NCBI RefSeq assembly: GCF_014284305.1
Contig: NZ_JACOFW010000022.1
Span: 1 to 64,000, forward strand
DNA: 64,000 bases
Source: Affinundibacterium seohonense
Lineage (GTDB): Bacteria; Pseudomonadota; Gammaproteobacteria; Burkholderiales; Burkholderiaceae_D
Direction of reading: 5' to 3'
The position numbers and the translations under genes were made by a program. Every line of letters starts with the position of its first letter. Positions within the stretch are counted from its first letter, which is position 1. The notes below the pieces were generated by a model. The model was given only the letters and a program-made list of their open reading frames with translations, did not search any database and was not told where the DNA came from. Positions 54,792 through 64,000 of this stretch are shown here, one piece after another.

Positions 54792-57737
54792 ATGTCAAAA
54801 AGAAATATGATTTTTAAGAAAAAATTAGTCGCACATGCGCTTGTATTTGCGTTCGGCACAAGTGCTCTGACGATCGGCGTAATGCCAGAAGCGATGGCTC
54901 AGTCAAGCAACGGTGCAGTTAATGGACAAGCACCTGCAGGTGCGGTTGTCACAATTGAGAACAAATCAATAGGCTTATTGCGTAGCGTAAAAGCTGGCAA
55001 AGATGGTACGTTTACGGTCAGCCAATTACCACCTGGCACTTACCTTTTGAAATCTGGCAATGAAGAGTTGACGGTCGCTGTCAATGCTGGTGAAGGTACC
55101 GCTGCGACTTTCGTGGGTTCTGCACAGCAAGTGGTAGTTACGGCACGCTTGACGCGGATTGACGTTAAATCCCCAGAGTCAAGCTTAGTTATGAATAAGG
55201 CCGCAATTGACCGTGTACCAGTATTGCGTGACGTCACAGCCGTCGCATTGTTGGCACCAGGTGCTGTTGCTGGTGACTCACGCATTGGACAGACTGGTTC
55301 ACGCGCTGGTAACGTTCCTTCATTGGGCGGCGCATCACCAGCAGAAAACGTCTACTACATCAATGGTTTTAACGTCACAAATAATCTGAATGGTGTGGCG
55401 TTCAATCAAGTGCCATTTGACGCTATTGGTCAGCAACAGGTAAAAACTGGTGGTTACGGCGCTGAATTTGGCCGTTCCCTCGGTGGTGTGTTGAGTGTGA
55501 CGACAAAGCGTGGTACAAACGAATGGCATGGTGGCGCAAACGTTGTGTACTCACCAGAATCTTTGGAAGCCTCTTCAGTTTACACTGAAAAATCAGCTAT
55601 CACCGGCAAGTGGGAACTCCATAACCGTCCAGGTGGCACCGATGACTTGAAGTCTAACGTTTGGCTGGGTGGTCCAATTATTAAAGATAAGTTGTTCATT
55701 TTTGGTTTGATACAAGCTGCGAATGTGAAGCGTGAATCGTATTTCACGACCGAACAGGAGACCTTAAAAAATTCAACTCCTCAATATTTGATGAAGGTGG
55801 ATTGGAATATCAACGAATCGAACTTGCTTGAGTTCACTGGCTTCAGTGATAAATCCGAAGACAAAATCGGTACTTATAAGGCAGCTACTCCGTATGGTGG
55901 TGCCAAAGGCGCTGTGGTCGGCAATGACACGCTTACTAACGGTGGTCAAAACTTAATCGGTAAATATACAGCTTGGGTGACAGATGATTTGACAGTGTCT
56001 GCTATGTATGGTGTTGGTAAGTATGACCGTAAATCTGAAATCCAAACAGCATCCTGTCCGCGCATTACAGATGCACGTACTTCTCCAAGCATTAAACTTG
56101 GTTGTTCGACGGTGACATCGATTTCTGACCCAAATGCAAATGACAAGCGTACTGCGTTCCGTATCGATGCTGAGTGGAATTTAGGTGCGCATAGTCTGCG
56201 TTTCGGTATGGATGATGAAAAATATGAAGTGGTTGATGGTACAAAGTACCCAGGTGGTGATTCATATACTATCCGTAACTTAAATCCTGGCTCTAAGTTA
56301 TCAAATGGTTATGTAAATAATACGGCTGCCGTTCAACCATACATGGCTATTCGCCATTTTGAAAATGGCGGTATCTTTACTACTAAAAACAGTGCTTTTT
56401 ACATCGAAGATAACTGGCAAGCAACTAAAAACGTGATCGCTAATATCGGTTTACGTAGTGAGTCCTTTAATAACTTGAACGCTAATGGCGTTGATTTTAT
56501 TAACGTGAAGAACACGATTGCTCCACGCTTGGGCTTGGTATGGGACATGAAGGGCAATGCAGAGACCAAAGTCTTTGCAAATGCAGGTCGCTACTACATC
56601 CCTGTAATGTCGAATACCAATGTGCGTTTAGCGGGCGCTGAACTTGACTATACTGACTATTTCGCGTTTAACGGCACTTATGGCGCAGACAAGTTCCAGT
56701 TGCCAGGTCGCGGTGCTCAACTAGGTACACGTCTAGAAGTCTCTAATGGCAAGGCTGCTGACCCACGTACTGTGGTTGATCCAAACATTAAGCCTATGTA
56801 TCAAGACGAGTTCATCCTTGGTCTACAGCAAGCTTTCGGTAACCGTTGGTCAGGGAGCGTCAAGGTTACGCACCGTAAATTACAAAGCGTAATGGACGAT
56901 ATGTGTAATGACGAAGGTGCAGGCGCATGGGCTGCTGCAAACGGTTACAACGCAACTGATGCAGCCAAAATCGCTGATACAGTCGGTCATTGCTTCTTGT
57001 ATAACCCAGGTAAGGATTTGACAGCGAATGTTGCTTTTGCATCAGGTCTGAAGGCAATCACGATCCCTGCTGCTGCATTGATGTTCCCTCAGCCAGTACG
57101 TACTTTCAATGCGCTTGAGTTCGGTTTTGATCGTGCATGGGATGGTAAATGGAGCCTGCAAGGTAACTATGTATTAGCATTCAATAAAGGTAATACAGAA
57201 GGTTACGTGAAGTCTGATATTGGTCAGGATGATGCTGGTATTAGTCAAGATTGGGATTACCCAGGTTTGGCTGAAGGTTCAAATGGTTACTTGCCAAATG
57301 ATCGTCGCCATACATTGAAAGTGTGGGGTTCTTACCAAGTTACGCCTGAATTCCGTTTAGGTGCAAATTTAGTGGTGCAAAGTGGTCGCCCACGTAACTG
57401 TCTCGGTTACTATGCTGGTAATACGGATGGTGTGTCGATTCTCTACGGCGCGGCTTCATTTTATTGCACGGCGATCAAGCCAGGCTTGCAACCACGTGGT
57501 TCTTATGGCCGTACCGACTGGACACGTGATCTGAGCTTGCAGGCGCACTATGCACCATCTTGGTACAAAGGTTTGACATTCGCGGTTGACGTTTTGAACG
57601 TTTTCAACGAACGTACCGTGAAGAGCCTCAATGAACAAGGTGAGTCTGCGTTAGGTACGATCTCTCCAACCTATCAGCAGCCACTGAGTATCCAAAAGGC
57701 ACGTACTGTTCGTTTCACTGCACAGTATGAGTTCTAA
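54792..57737 (+). CDS. TonB-dependent receptor with N-terminal carboxypeptidase-like domain
   Basis: A 981-residue outer-membrane receptor from the ATG at 54792, preceded by AAAAGGTAATTAC; a TTG at 54696 is unlikely. A signal peptide ends near AMAQ. A carboxypeptidase regulatory-like (CarboxypepD_reg) domain follows at about residues 40-105 (GAVVTIENKSIGLLRSVKAGKDGTFTVSQLPPGTYLL). Next come the plug (YYINGFNVTNNLNGVAFNQVPFDAIGQQQVKTGGYGAEFGRSLGGVLSVTTK) and a large barrel with the aromatic end RFTAQYEF. This type is often used for peptide or large-molecule uptake, and differs from the receptor at 7180. A terminator follows. Confidence 0.9.
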   Translation: MSKRNMIFKKKLVAHALVFAFGTSALTIGVMPEAMAQSSNGAVNGQAPAGAVVTIENKSIGLLRSVKAGKDGTFTVSQLPPGTYLLKSGNEELTVAVNAGEGTAATFVGSAQQVVVTARLTRIDVKSPESSLVMNKAAIDRVPVLRDVTAVALLAPGAVAGDSRIGQTGSRAGNVPSLGGASPAENVYYINGFNVTNNLNGVAFNQVPFDAIGQQQVKTGGYGAEFGRSLGGVLSVTTKRGTNEWHGGANVVYSPESLEASSVYTEKSAITGKWELHNRPGGTDDLKSNVWLGGPIIKDKLFIFGLIQAANVKRESYFTTEQETLKNSTPQYLMKVDWNINESNLLEFTGFSDKSEDKIGTYKAATPYGGAKGAVVGNDTLTNGGQNLIGKYTAWVTDDLTVSAMYGVGKYDRKSEIQTASCPRITDARTSPSIKLGCSTVTSISDPNANDKRTAFRIDAEWNLGAHSLRFGMDDEKYEVVDGTKYPGGDSYTIRNLNPGSKLSNGYVNNTAAVQPYMAIRHFENGGIFTTKNSAFYIEDNWQATKNVIANIGLRSESFNNLNANGVDFINVKNTIAPRLGLVWDMKGNAETKVFANAGRYYIPVMSNTNVRLAGAELDYTDYFAFNGTYGADKFQLPGRGAQLGTRLEVSNGKAADPRTVVDPNIKPMYQDEFILGLQQAFGNRWSGSVKVTHRKLQSVMDDMCNDEGAGAWAAANGYNATDAAKIADTVGHCFLYNPGKDLTANVAFASGLKAITIPAAALMFPQPVRTFNALEFGFDRAWDGKWSLQGNYVLAFNKGNTEGYVKSDIGQDDAGISQDWDYPGLAEGSNGYLPNDRRHTLKVWGSYQVTPEFRLGANLVVQSGRPRNCLGYYAGNTDGVSILYGAASFYCTAIKPGLQPRGSYGRTDWTRDLSLQAHYAPSWYKGLTFAVDVLNVFNERTVKSLNEQGESALGTISPTYQQPLSIQKARTVRFTAQYEF

Positions 57738-57786
57738 TTACCACATAGCCACTCCAGCAATTGCTGGATTGTTCTGAGTTAGTTCG

Positions 57787-57816
57787 AAAACCCCGCTTCA
57801 AAGCGGGGTTTTTTTT
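57787..57816 (+). terminator. rho-independent terminator of the TonB receptor
   Basis: AAAACCCCGCTT and AAGCGGGGTTTTTTTT form a strong G+C-rich stem with a T run, 50 bases after the stop. Confidence 0.92.
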
Positions 57817-57819
57817 GGG

Positions 57820-58170
57820 CGTTCTCCAAGCATGGGCGCACATCTGAAGGTGCAAGTCCTTTCGCAAGCTGACCACAGTGAGCGAAGTGCAGCGCAACCG
57901 CATGAGGATGACTGTTTATGGGAAGGAAACTTCGAGCAATTATCAAGAGCCGAGAAACACGAATCGCATAGAAGGCGCGGTAGAGCAAGGCGAGCAGGCC
58001 AAAAAACTGCAAAGCTTTTGTGTTCAAAGGTCTGTTACGTAAATGCGGCGTTTGTGTGATGAAGGTAGGGTTCTTACCTAGTGAGGTCTCGCTTTATACC
58101 TGAAAGGTCGACATTTATCGTAGCGTTGCACGTGCGGATAAAACTTATGATGCATAGGGAATTATCTTAG
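57820..58170 (+). mobile_element. probable group II intron remnant (5' RNA domains), no ORF
   Basis: The stretch begins with AGCATGGGCGCACATCTG and GGTGCAAGTCC, which resemble the 5' end (domain I) of bacterial group II introns. Further on, GGGAAGGAAAC, AATCGCATAGAAGGCGCGG and GAGCAAGGCGAGCAGGCC match parts of betaproteobacterial intron RNAs as I remember them. The GTGCG 5' terminus is altered and there is no reverse transcriptase ORF. A GCACGTGCGGAT near 58120 could be a piece of domain V. It must be non-functional; assignment from memory, not from a covariance search. Confidence 0.5.
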
Positions 58171-58239
58171 CATCTCAGGAAAAAATGCCAAGGTCGTTTT
58201 TCGGCCGAAAACAAACTGGAAAGCCCAAAGAAAATTTAA

Positions 58240-58404
58240 AAACAGTATTGTCTTGATCGCAATGTCATCGAAAAGTTTTTTGCGTGGATCAAACAGTTCA
58301 GAGGAATTGCAACGCGATGCTATAAATTGGCTTCTCGTTTTAAATCATTTTTCTGCACTGGTAGATTGAAAATATCTGTCTACCGAGTGGTTAAAACAAT
58401 AGAG
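58240..58404 (+). pseudogene. IS5-family transposase C-terminal remnant
   Basis: The frame starting at 58246 encodes LDRNVIEKFFAWIKQFRGIA followed by TRCYKLASRFKSFF, very like the C-terminal NVIERFFN-IKQFRRIATRYDKLARNF block of IS5/IS427-group DDE transposases. A stop at 58237-58239 cuts off the upstream part and no ATG opens it. It is a decayed fragment of about 55 residues. Confidence 0.8.
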
Positions 58405-58497
58405 AGCTCCGCACAACCTACTGCGAGACCGAATTTCGAGCCTGCCATGCACAGCAAAGGTGGCAGACTTCGACCGCTCGCTAGGTTGTGTGGAGAC
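58404..58497. repeat. 94-base inverted-repeat element at the IS remnant end (MITE-like)
   Basis: The left end, CTCCGCACAACCTA (58407-58420), pairs with the right end TAGGTTGTGTGGAG (58482-58495). Inside, CTGCCA and TGGCAG form a second hairpin. The whole can fold into one long stem. Ends resemble IS5-group termini. It could be a miniature element, or two abutting IS ends. Confidence 0.6.
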
Positions 58498-58581
58498 CTT
58501 TAATATGTCAGCACGTTCTAGCGATACACGACACTGGCATGCAATCTAAATTACTGCCTGAAAGGGAATCGAAAAGCGGTT

Positions 58582-59991
58582 TCAGATTTGAGACGGGGAA
58601 TCATCTAATGCGATTTCCTCCTCGTCATTAAATTGCGCCATATTCGTCTCCCCCAATACTCGACTAGTTAAAGTCCCCGCAGCAATCGAACCACTCACAT
58701 TCAAGGCAGTACGCCCCATATCTATCAATGGCTCTATCGAGATGAGAAGTCCAGCCAATGCCACTGGCAAATCTAAGGATGACAAAACAATGAGGGCGGC
58801 AAAAGTCGCGCCACCACCAACACCAGCTACACCAATCGAGCCGATGGCGATGATGCCGACCAAGGACACAATGAATGAAAACGACATCGGATCAATGCCG
58901 ACTGTCGGTGCAATCATAAAGGCCAGCATCGCTGGATAAATACCTGCACAGCCGTTTTGTCCCATCGTTGAACCAAATGATGCGGCAAAATTGGCGATGC
59001 CTTCAGGCGTGCCTAAGCGTTCGTGTTGAATTTGCACACTCATGGGAATTGCACCAGCACTGGTACGTGATGTGAAGGCGAAGACTAATACTGGAAAAAT
59101 CTTCTGCAAGTAGCGCTTTGGGTTGAGACCACAAGCAGCAACAATGGCAAGATGGACACCAAACATAATCAAAATTGCGCTGTAGGAGGCGAGTACAAAA
59201 TTAATCAAATTGAAGACGTCGTCTTTGTTCGATTTCGCCACCACTTGCGTCATCAGCGCAAATACTCCGTACGGTGTCAACCTTAAAATGATGGTGACTA
59301 GACGCATCACGATGGTTTGAGCCACTTCGATGAAATGACTAAAAGATTTAAAAATGTCAGCTTTCTTCTCTGCGATACCTGTGGCGGCAATGCCGATCAA
59401 AATCGCAAAGACGACAACTGCAATGGTGGAAGTCTTACGAACCCCAGTCATATCTAAGAATGGATTTTCTGGAATGAAGCTGAGTAACATACTTGGTAAA
59501 GTAATGGCTTTGGCGCTAGCTAAAGTCCCTTCCAAATATTGTCCACGGGCGAACTCAGCGGAGGCGTAATTCAAGCCTATGGTGGTCAGTCCAAACGCCT
59601 TTGCCATGAACAAGCCAACTAAGGCTGCGATCATGGTGGTGATGATCAATGTTCCTATAGTCAATACACTGATTTTTCCGAGGGAACTGACATCTTTCAA
59701 TTTAAGGATTGCGCTGATAATTGATACCAAAATAAGTGGAATCACAATCATCTGCAGAAGTTTGACATAGCCGCTCCCGATGACATCAAGATATGCATTG
59801 GTGCCAAGAATCGCCGGCGACCCAACACCGTACAAAAACTGGAATGCGGCACCGAGCACGATGCCAAGGCCAAGGCCGACAAATACGCGTTTGGTAAAAG
59901 AGATGTGCTGCTTCTGCAGCCAGTAAAGCAAAACGCATACACCGAACGCGGCGCTAAGGTTGAGTACGATAGGAATTATTGGAGTGCTCAT
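58582..59991 (-). CDS. cystine/dicarboxylate:cation symporter (TcyP/YdjN-like)
   Basis: A 469-residue membrane protein of the DAACS family (glutamate transporter fold). Hallmarks: IVIPLILVSIISAILKLKD, TSRTSAGAIPMSVQIQ (hairpin loop 1 region) and FAASFGSTMGQNGCAGIYPAML. These match L-cystine symporters such as TcyP and YdjN better than DctA, based on the FGSTMGQNG motif. It would import cystine with H+ or Na+. The last 35 residues are an acidic cytosolic tail. It stands alone. Confidence 0.85.
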   Translation of the reverse strand: MSTPIIPIVLNLSAAFGVCVLLYWLQKQHISFTKRVFVGLGLGIVLGAAFQFLYGVGSPAILGTNAYLDVIGSGYVKLLQMIVIPLILVSIISAILKLKDVSSLGKISVLTIGTLIITTMIAALVGLFMAKAFGLTTIGLNYASAEFARGQYLEGTLASAKAITLPSMLLSFIPENPFLDMTGVRKTSTIAVVVFAILIGIAATGIAEKKADIFKSFSHFIEVAQTIVMRLVTIILRLTPYGVFALMTQVVAKSNKDDVFNLINFVLASYSAILIMFGVHLAIVAACGLNPKRYLQKIFPVLVFAFTSRTSAGAIPMSVQIQHERLGTPEGIANFAASFGSTMGQNGCAGIYPAMLAFMIAPTVGIDPMSFSFIVSLVGIIAIGSIGVAGVGGGATFAALIVLSSLDLPVALAGLLISIEPLIDMGRTALNVSGSIAAGTLTSRVLGETNMAQFNDEEEIALDDSPSQI

Positions 59992-60129
59992 TGTCTATTT
60001 TTTCTTTTGTAATCGGAGAGGGCATTCTAGCTGAAATTTTTGCAAAGATGCCATGAGAAAAATCTGCTTGTAAATGCGTTTTAGTTCTAAAGTCTCGTTG
60101 TAAAACTATGCTTCACAATTGAATTGCAC

Positions 60130-61086
60130 TTATGGCCTGGACTCGCAGAATCGTAGTATGTTTTGAAATGCTGCTTGAAAGTACAATTCGTAACTATCTT
60201 TTTCCACATAACCAAGATGTGGAGTGAGTAAAATATTGTCCTTGCCGCGCAGGAGGGAGTCAGCCGCCAGCGGTTCGTTTTCAAAAACATCAAGTGCGAC
60301 CCAGCCGGGTCTACCTTGATTAACCGCTAGCTCTAATGCATTTGGTGCGATTAACTCGGCACGACTGGTATTTACCAGCAAGGCATCGATCTTCATGCTT
60401 AATAAATCTTCTAATTGCACTATGTGTTTTGTCTGTTGATTCAATCGTAAATGCAAAGAAATAATATCTGATGATGCAAAGAAGTCTTGCTTTGAGGTGG
60501 CAACTTTGAGGCCGTCAGAGAGTGCTTGTTTGCGGCTTGCTTCACTCCCCCAAATTATCACCTGCATACCAAAGGCTTGCCCATATCCCGCAACTAGTTT
60601 TCCAATTCGACCATATCCCCAAATGCCCAGTTGACGGCCTTTGAGTACCCGACCAAGTTGATTATGTTGGGGGTGAAGCGATGCCATTTGCCATACGCCC
60701 TCTTGCAGTAGGTTTGCATACTGCGAAATTTTGCGAGAGGAAGCCATGATCAACGCCCAAGTCAACTCTGCAGGCGCTGTTGGGTCACCGATTCCTTCCA
60801 GAACAGTAATGCCGAATTTCTTAGCGGCCTCCAAATCGATATTGCCAGATACTTTGCCGGTTTGCGAAATTAGTTTGAGATTGGGTAGTTTACCCAAAAG
60901 CGCACGATTGAGGTTGGTACGCTCGCGGATCAATACCAGTGCTTCGAATTGTTGTAATCGAATTGCCAGTTGACCGAGACCGACAGCACGATTGTTGAAG
61001 ACTTTTACCTCGTGCTCTTTAAGTAAATTGAAGCAGTCTAAACTTCGGACTACATCTTGATAATCATCTAAGATCGCTATCTTCAT
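60130..61086 (-). CDS. D-2-hydroxyacid dehydrogenase family protein
   Basis: A 318-residue NAD-dependent dehydrogenase. The nucleotide-binding loop is GIWGYGRIGKLVAGYG (GxGxxG form, residues about 154-169). Catalytic residues follow in order: Arg in VNTSRAELI, a Glu in VFENEPL, and His in LTPHLGYV. The N-terminal half ends with PAELTWALIMASSRKI. This is the D-3-phosphoglycerate dehydrogenase-like subfamily; the substrate cannot be told. It is divergent from pckG. Length agrees with the family. Confidence 0.88.
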   Translation of the reverse strand: MKIAILDDYQDVVRSLDCFNLLKEHEVKVFNNRAVGLGQLAIRLQQFEALVLIRERTNLNRALLGKLPNLKLISQTGKVSGNIDLEAAKKFGITVLEGIGDPTAPAELTWALIMASSRKISQYANLLQEGVWQMASLHPQHNQLGRVLKGRQLGIWGYGRIGKLVAGYGQAFGMQVIIWGSEASRKQALSDGLKVATSKQDFFASSDIISLHLRLNQQTKHIVQLEDLLSMKIDALLVNTSRAELIAPNALELAVNQGRPGWVALDVFENEPLAADSLLRGKDNILLTPHLGYVEKDSYELYFQAAFQNILRFCESRP

Positions 61087-61439
61087 AAGTTTGCTTTTGT
61101 CATCTGGGTAAGTATATTTTCAAAATCCGTTCTATTTTGCTATGAATTGTGACGCAAATTTCGCCAGTTTCTGGCGGGTCGGTGTAGAATACGCTGCACG
61201 TAGCTTTTTGAATCTTCCGTACCGTGCATCTACCACCGGGCGAAAGCTTGGATCTCAGACCCCCTCTTTACTCTGTCTGTCTTCCTGATTCCGACAAAAA
61301 ATGCCGCTATCGTGCCAGTTGTTTGAGAACTGAAGTATAACCAGAATAATACCAGTTACTCTTTCGACTTGCTTCCCTAGCCGTTCTTGCCGTGCCGCTA
61401 CACCTATTTTTTTATTGAAATGGCATTGGAGTATTTATT
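61087..61439. other. divergent intergenic region upstream of pckG
   Basis: About 350 bases. A short perfect hairpin CGCCAG-TTT-CTGGCG lies near 61162. No gene is visible. It should hold promoters for pckG and the divergent dehydrogenase; I cannot place them. Confidence 0.45.
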
Positions 61440-63287
<1,848 letters not shown>

Positions 63288-63305
63288 AGTTCTTGTCGTC
63301 CTGAG

Positions 63306-63347
63306 AAAAAAGCGTGATTTCAGTTTTTGCTGAATCACGCTTTTTTT
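63306..63347 (+). terminator. rho-independent terminator of pckG
   Basis: AAAAAAGCGTGATTTCAG and CTGAATCACGCTTTTTTT form a long stem with one bulged base and a T run. Confidence 0.93.
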
Positions 63348-63417
63348 GTGCATCGCAACTATTTAGCTTAAATCTGGGATAATCTTTCTCTCCATTGCAT
63401 AAGCGGAAAGGCTGCCG

Positions 63418-64000
63418 ATGAATTTTCTGACTTTAGATTTGAATCTATTGCGCGTATTTGATACCGTGATGGTCGAGCAAAATCTGACCCGCGCTGCTGA
63501 TAAACTTGCGATGACCCAACCTGCGGTGTCGAACGCGATTAAACGTTTGCGTTATTCGCTCAACGATGAACTCTTGATTCGTACGGCTTATGGAATGAAA
63601 CCAACGCCGCGCGCTGAAATTTTGTGGCCATCAATTCGCGAAGCACTATCAACTTTAGAAGCAGCGATTGCGCCTAGTAGTTTTGATCCATCCAAAGCTG
63701 TTGCGACTTTTAGGATGGCGATGGCAGATTCCACCGCTGCTTTGTGGATGCCAACCCTCATTACCGCATTTGAACGCGAAGCGCCGCATATGAATGCGCG
63801 TATGGTGCCACTAACCACGCGTGAACCGCGACCTTTGCTCACCCAGGGCGATATCGATATCGCGGTAGGTTTTTTCCCGGGCGTGGTTGCCCAATTATCT
63901 GGTGGACAAGGCGCTGCGCGTAGTCCGATCCGGCACGAACGTTTGTATTCTGGCCATTACGTTTGTGTGATGAGTAAATCGCATCCGCTTGCGAATCAAG
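63418..64000 (+). CDS. LysR-family regulator, 3' end beyond the window
   Basis: An open frame starting at the ATG at 63418, after GGAAAG, and running 194 codons to the window edge. The N-terminal helix-turn-helix is LNLLRVFDTVMVEQNLTRAADKLAMTQPAVSNAIKRL (residues about 8-44). The start of the effector domain is also present (TFRMAMADSTAALWMPTLI). This resembles the NodD/NahR-like subgroup. The target cannot be told, and the neighbour downstream is missing. Confidence 0.92.
   Translation, partial: MNFLTLDLNLLRVFDTVMVEQNLTRAADKLAMTQPAVSNAIKRLRYSLNDELLIRTAYGMKPTPRAEILWPSIREALSTLEAAIAPSSFDPSKAVATFRMAMADSTAALWMPTLITAFEREAPHMNARMVPLTTREPRPLLTQGDIDIAVGFFPGVVAQLSGGQGAARSPIRHERLYSGHYVCVMSKSHPLANQ

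Noticed and set aside
57832..58059. 75-residue ORF in the intron-like region
   Set aside because: The region looks like structured RNA and the product is charged low-complexity sequence without a family match.

Overview
The window looks like a chromosomal stretch from a Gram-negative betaproteobacterium, most likely an Oxalobacteraceae/Undibacterium-like member of the Burkholderiales. The genus is an inference from gene content and style: GTP-type PEP carboxykinase, large TonB receptors opening with a VEITGS-type motif, FadH, DinB, a cystine/dicarboxylate symporter, DUF4214 and many lipoproteins. No rRNA or ribosomal-protein cluster is present to confirm it. Most genes are single or paired units separated by clear terminators, so this is a mosaic of small transcription units rather than long operons.

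Layout. 1-3.3 kb: tail of an IS3-type transposase, a small secreted zinc peptidase, a Sel1-like protein and a secreted amidohydrolase. 3.4-4.3 kb: a gene-free, hairpin-rich stretch downstream of a cold-shock gene, probably a structured RNA. 4.7-10 kb: a GAF-containing GspE/PilB ATPase and a TonB receptor. 10-16 kb: an inverted pair of REP-like repeats, AraC regulator, orphan pilin, chemoreceptor, small hypothetical and a parvulin lipoprotein. 16.2-21.1 kb: a 1453-residue NACHT-type NTPase with a probable C-terminal PD-(D/E)xK nuclease domain, bracketed by two related palindromes (a likely anti-phage module). 21.4-27.4 kb: potassium channel, divergent LysR / azoreductase-pirin locus, Rep helicase. 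27.7-38 kb: NHL lipoprotein, small secreted protein, a class I c-di-GMP riboswitch ahead of a secreted metzincin-like protease, MATE transporter, periplasmic binding protein and a second large zinc protease. 38-47 kb: BLUF photoreceptor, FadH, membrane cytochrome c, tRNA-Arg(CCG), FlaG, an unrecognised HEXXH protein, a PLP decarboxylase, a TPR/ATP-grasp gene split by an in-frame TGA, and dinB with a LexA box. 47-54 kb: DUF481 porin-like protein, a cluster of small secreted proteins, a histidine-kinase remnant, a second amidohydrolase and an M64 peptidase-DUF4214 fusion. 54.8-58.6 kb: a second TonB receptor and a graveyard of mobile-element remnants. 58.6-64 kb: cystine symporter, hydroxyacid dehydrogenase, pckG and a LysR gene running off the end.

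How it fits together. The window is rich in protein and peptide turnover at the cell surface: five separate HEXXH zinc-peptidase-like proteins, two exported amidohydrolases of the Xaa-Pro dipeptidase/imidazolonepropionase type, two TonB receptors, and PEP carboxykinase for gluconeogenesis. This suits a heterotroph that lives on proteinaceous matter. At least one of the proteases is under c-di-GMP control. The most promising unexplained items are the c-di-GMP riboswitch-protease unit, the hairpin-rich RNA region beside the cold-shock gene, the palindrome-bracketed NACHT-nuclease gene and the TGA-split ATP-grasp gene.
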